Below are positions 4,482 to 5,118 of a stretch of DNA of 5,118 nucleotides, piece after piece; position 1 is the first letter of the stretch; the number at the start of each line of letters is the position of its first letter. This DNA is from Alphaproteobacteria bacterium (lineage in GTDB: Bacteria > Pseudomonadota > Alphaproteobacteria > UBA8366): the NCBI GenBank assembly GCA_018665505.1, contig JABJCS010000568.1, positions 1 to 5,118 of the forward strand. Reading direction: 5' to 3'. A program made the translations under genes and the position numbers. The notes beneath the pieces are model-generated. The model ran no database searches, was not told where the DNA came from, and saw only the letters and a list, made by a program, of their open reading frames with translations.

Positions 4482-5118
4482 ATGAACGAACAAAATCAGG
4501 AAGCGGCCGCACCCGAGGGTGGTATCGGCTTCTTCGAGAAATGGCTATCTGTCTGGGTCGCCCTTTGCATCATGACTGGAATCGCACTGGGCAGCCTTCT
4601 ACCCGGTCTTTTCGTGTTTCTTGCCGGTCTCGAATTCGCGTCGGTGAATCTCGTCGTCGCCGTCCTCATCTGGGGCATGGTCTACCCGATGATGGTGAAT
4701 GTCGATTTTGCCAGCCTGCGCCATATCGGCGATCGACCAAAGGGATTGCTGATCACCATTATCGTGAATTGGTTGGTGAAACCGTTCACCATGGTGGCGC
4801 TTGGCATATTTTTCTTTGAAATGCTGTTCGTCGATTTGATTGCGCCAGAGGATGCACAACAATACATCGCCGGGCTCATTCTGCTTGGCGCGGCCCCGTG
4901 CACCGCCATGGTGTTCGTGTGGTCGCAACTCACAAAAGGCGATCCCACCTACACCCTCGTTCAGGTTTCCTTGAATGATGTGATCATGATCTTCGCATTC
5001 GCGCCGATTGTGGCGTTGTTGTTGGGCGTCACCGACATTGAGGTACCATGGGAGACATTGATTCTTTCGGTGGGCCTCTATGTCGTCATCCCGCTGGTTG
5101 CGGGCGCCCTCACCCGGA
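4482..5118 (+). CDS. arsB: ACR3-family arsenite efflux permease (partial, cut by right edge)
   Basis: The frame opens at ATG 4482 and runs past the window end; 212 residues are visible of a family usually about 350 long with ten membrane helices. It belongs to the bile/arsenite/riboflavin transporter superfamily and would export arsenite, As(OH)3, across the inner membrane. Family hallmarks are [13 protein letters not shown] (64-76) and [13 protein letters not shown] (136-148), which contains the conserved cysteine (Cys140) essential for arsenite transport in ACR3 proteins. [18 protein letters not shown] (152-169) follows. At least five hydrophobic stretches are visible, near residues 22-48, 55-72, 88-117, 128-148 and 165-183, with another beginning near 191. 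The first 15 residues are polar ([14 protein letters not shown]). The Shine-Dalgarno sequence is weak. No arsR or arsC is present in the window; it could lie downstream. The gene symbol is a common label; acr3 is equally used. Confidence 0.93.
   Translation, partial: MNEQNQEAAAPEGGIGFFEKWLSVWVALCIMTGIALGSLLPGLFVFLAGLEFASVNLVVAVLIWGMVYPMMVNVDFASLRHIGDRPKGLLITIIVNWLVKPFTMVALGIFFFEMLFVDLIAPEDAQQYIAGLILLGAAPCTAMVFVWSQLTKGDPTYTLVQVSLNDVIMIFAFAPIVALLLGVTDIEVPWETLILSVGLYVVIPLVAGALTR

Noticed and set aside
3972..4493. 173-residue minus-strand frame opposite the F420-type gene
   Set aside because: The plus-strand gene has a strong ribosome binding site and a family signature; the antisense frame has neither.

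Overview
The window looks like chromosomal DNA of an alphaproteobacterium. The strongest evidence is a circularly permuted, two-piece tmRNA gene (ssrA) on the minus strand. It is supported by an alphaproteobacterial-type SspB adaptor and a thyA-folA pair. The DNA is moderately GC-rich, and I see no transposase, integrase, phage gene or CRISPR array.

Layout: (1) 1-214 holds the 3' end of an unrecognised plus-strand gene with a membrane segment and an acidic tail. (2) 228-965 (minus) is a short-chain dehydrogenase/reductase. (3) 986-1489 (minus) is the ClpXP adaptor SspB. (4) The apparently empty 486-base gap 1490-1975 holds the ssrA gene on the minus strand (about 1541-1844). It also holds what look like two divergent promoters, one for ssrA and one for thyA. 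(5) 1976-2770 (plus) is thymidylate synthase and 2887-3372 (plus) is dihydrofolate reductase, separated by a long imperfect inverted repeat. (6) 3469-3960 (plus) is a cupin protein. (7) 3996-4430 (plus) is a small deazaflavin (F420)-dependent oxidoreductase/nitroreductase-like protein. (8) 4482 to the window end (plus) is an ACR3-type arsenite efflux permease, cut by the edge, with a good promoter just upstream.

How the genes work together: ssrA, sspB and the SDR gene run in the same direction with little space between them. tmRNA adds the degradation tag to proteins on stalled ribosomes, and SspB hands tagged proteins to ClpXP, so the tag and its reader are neighbours here and may share transcription. 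On the other side, ThyA makes dTMP and turns methylene-tetrahydrofolate into dihydrofolate, which FolA reduces back to tetrahydrofolate. The thyA promoter is placed so that its transcript would begin at, or one base before, the ATG (a predicted leaderless mRNA). The cupin, F420-like protein and arsenite pump show no obvious shared pathway with the rest.

The most interesting item is the tmRNA. Acceptor stem, G3-U70 alanine signal, CCA end, spacer hairpin, PK1-type pseudoknot and a 13-residue encoded tag ending in LAA can all be read directly from the sequence.
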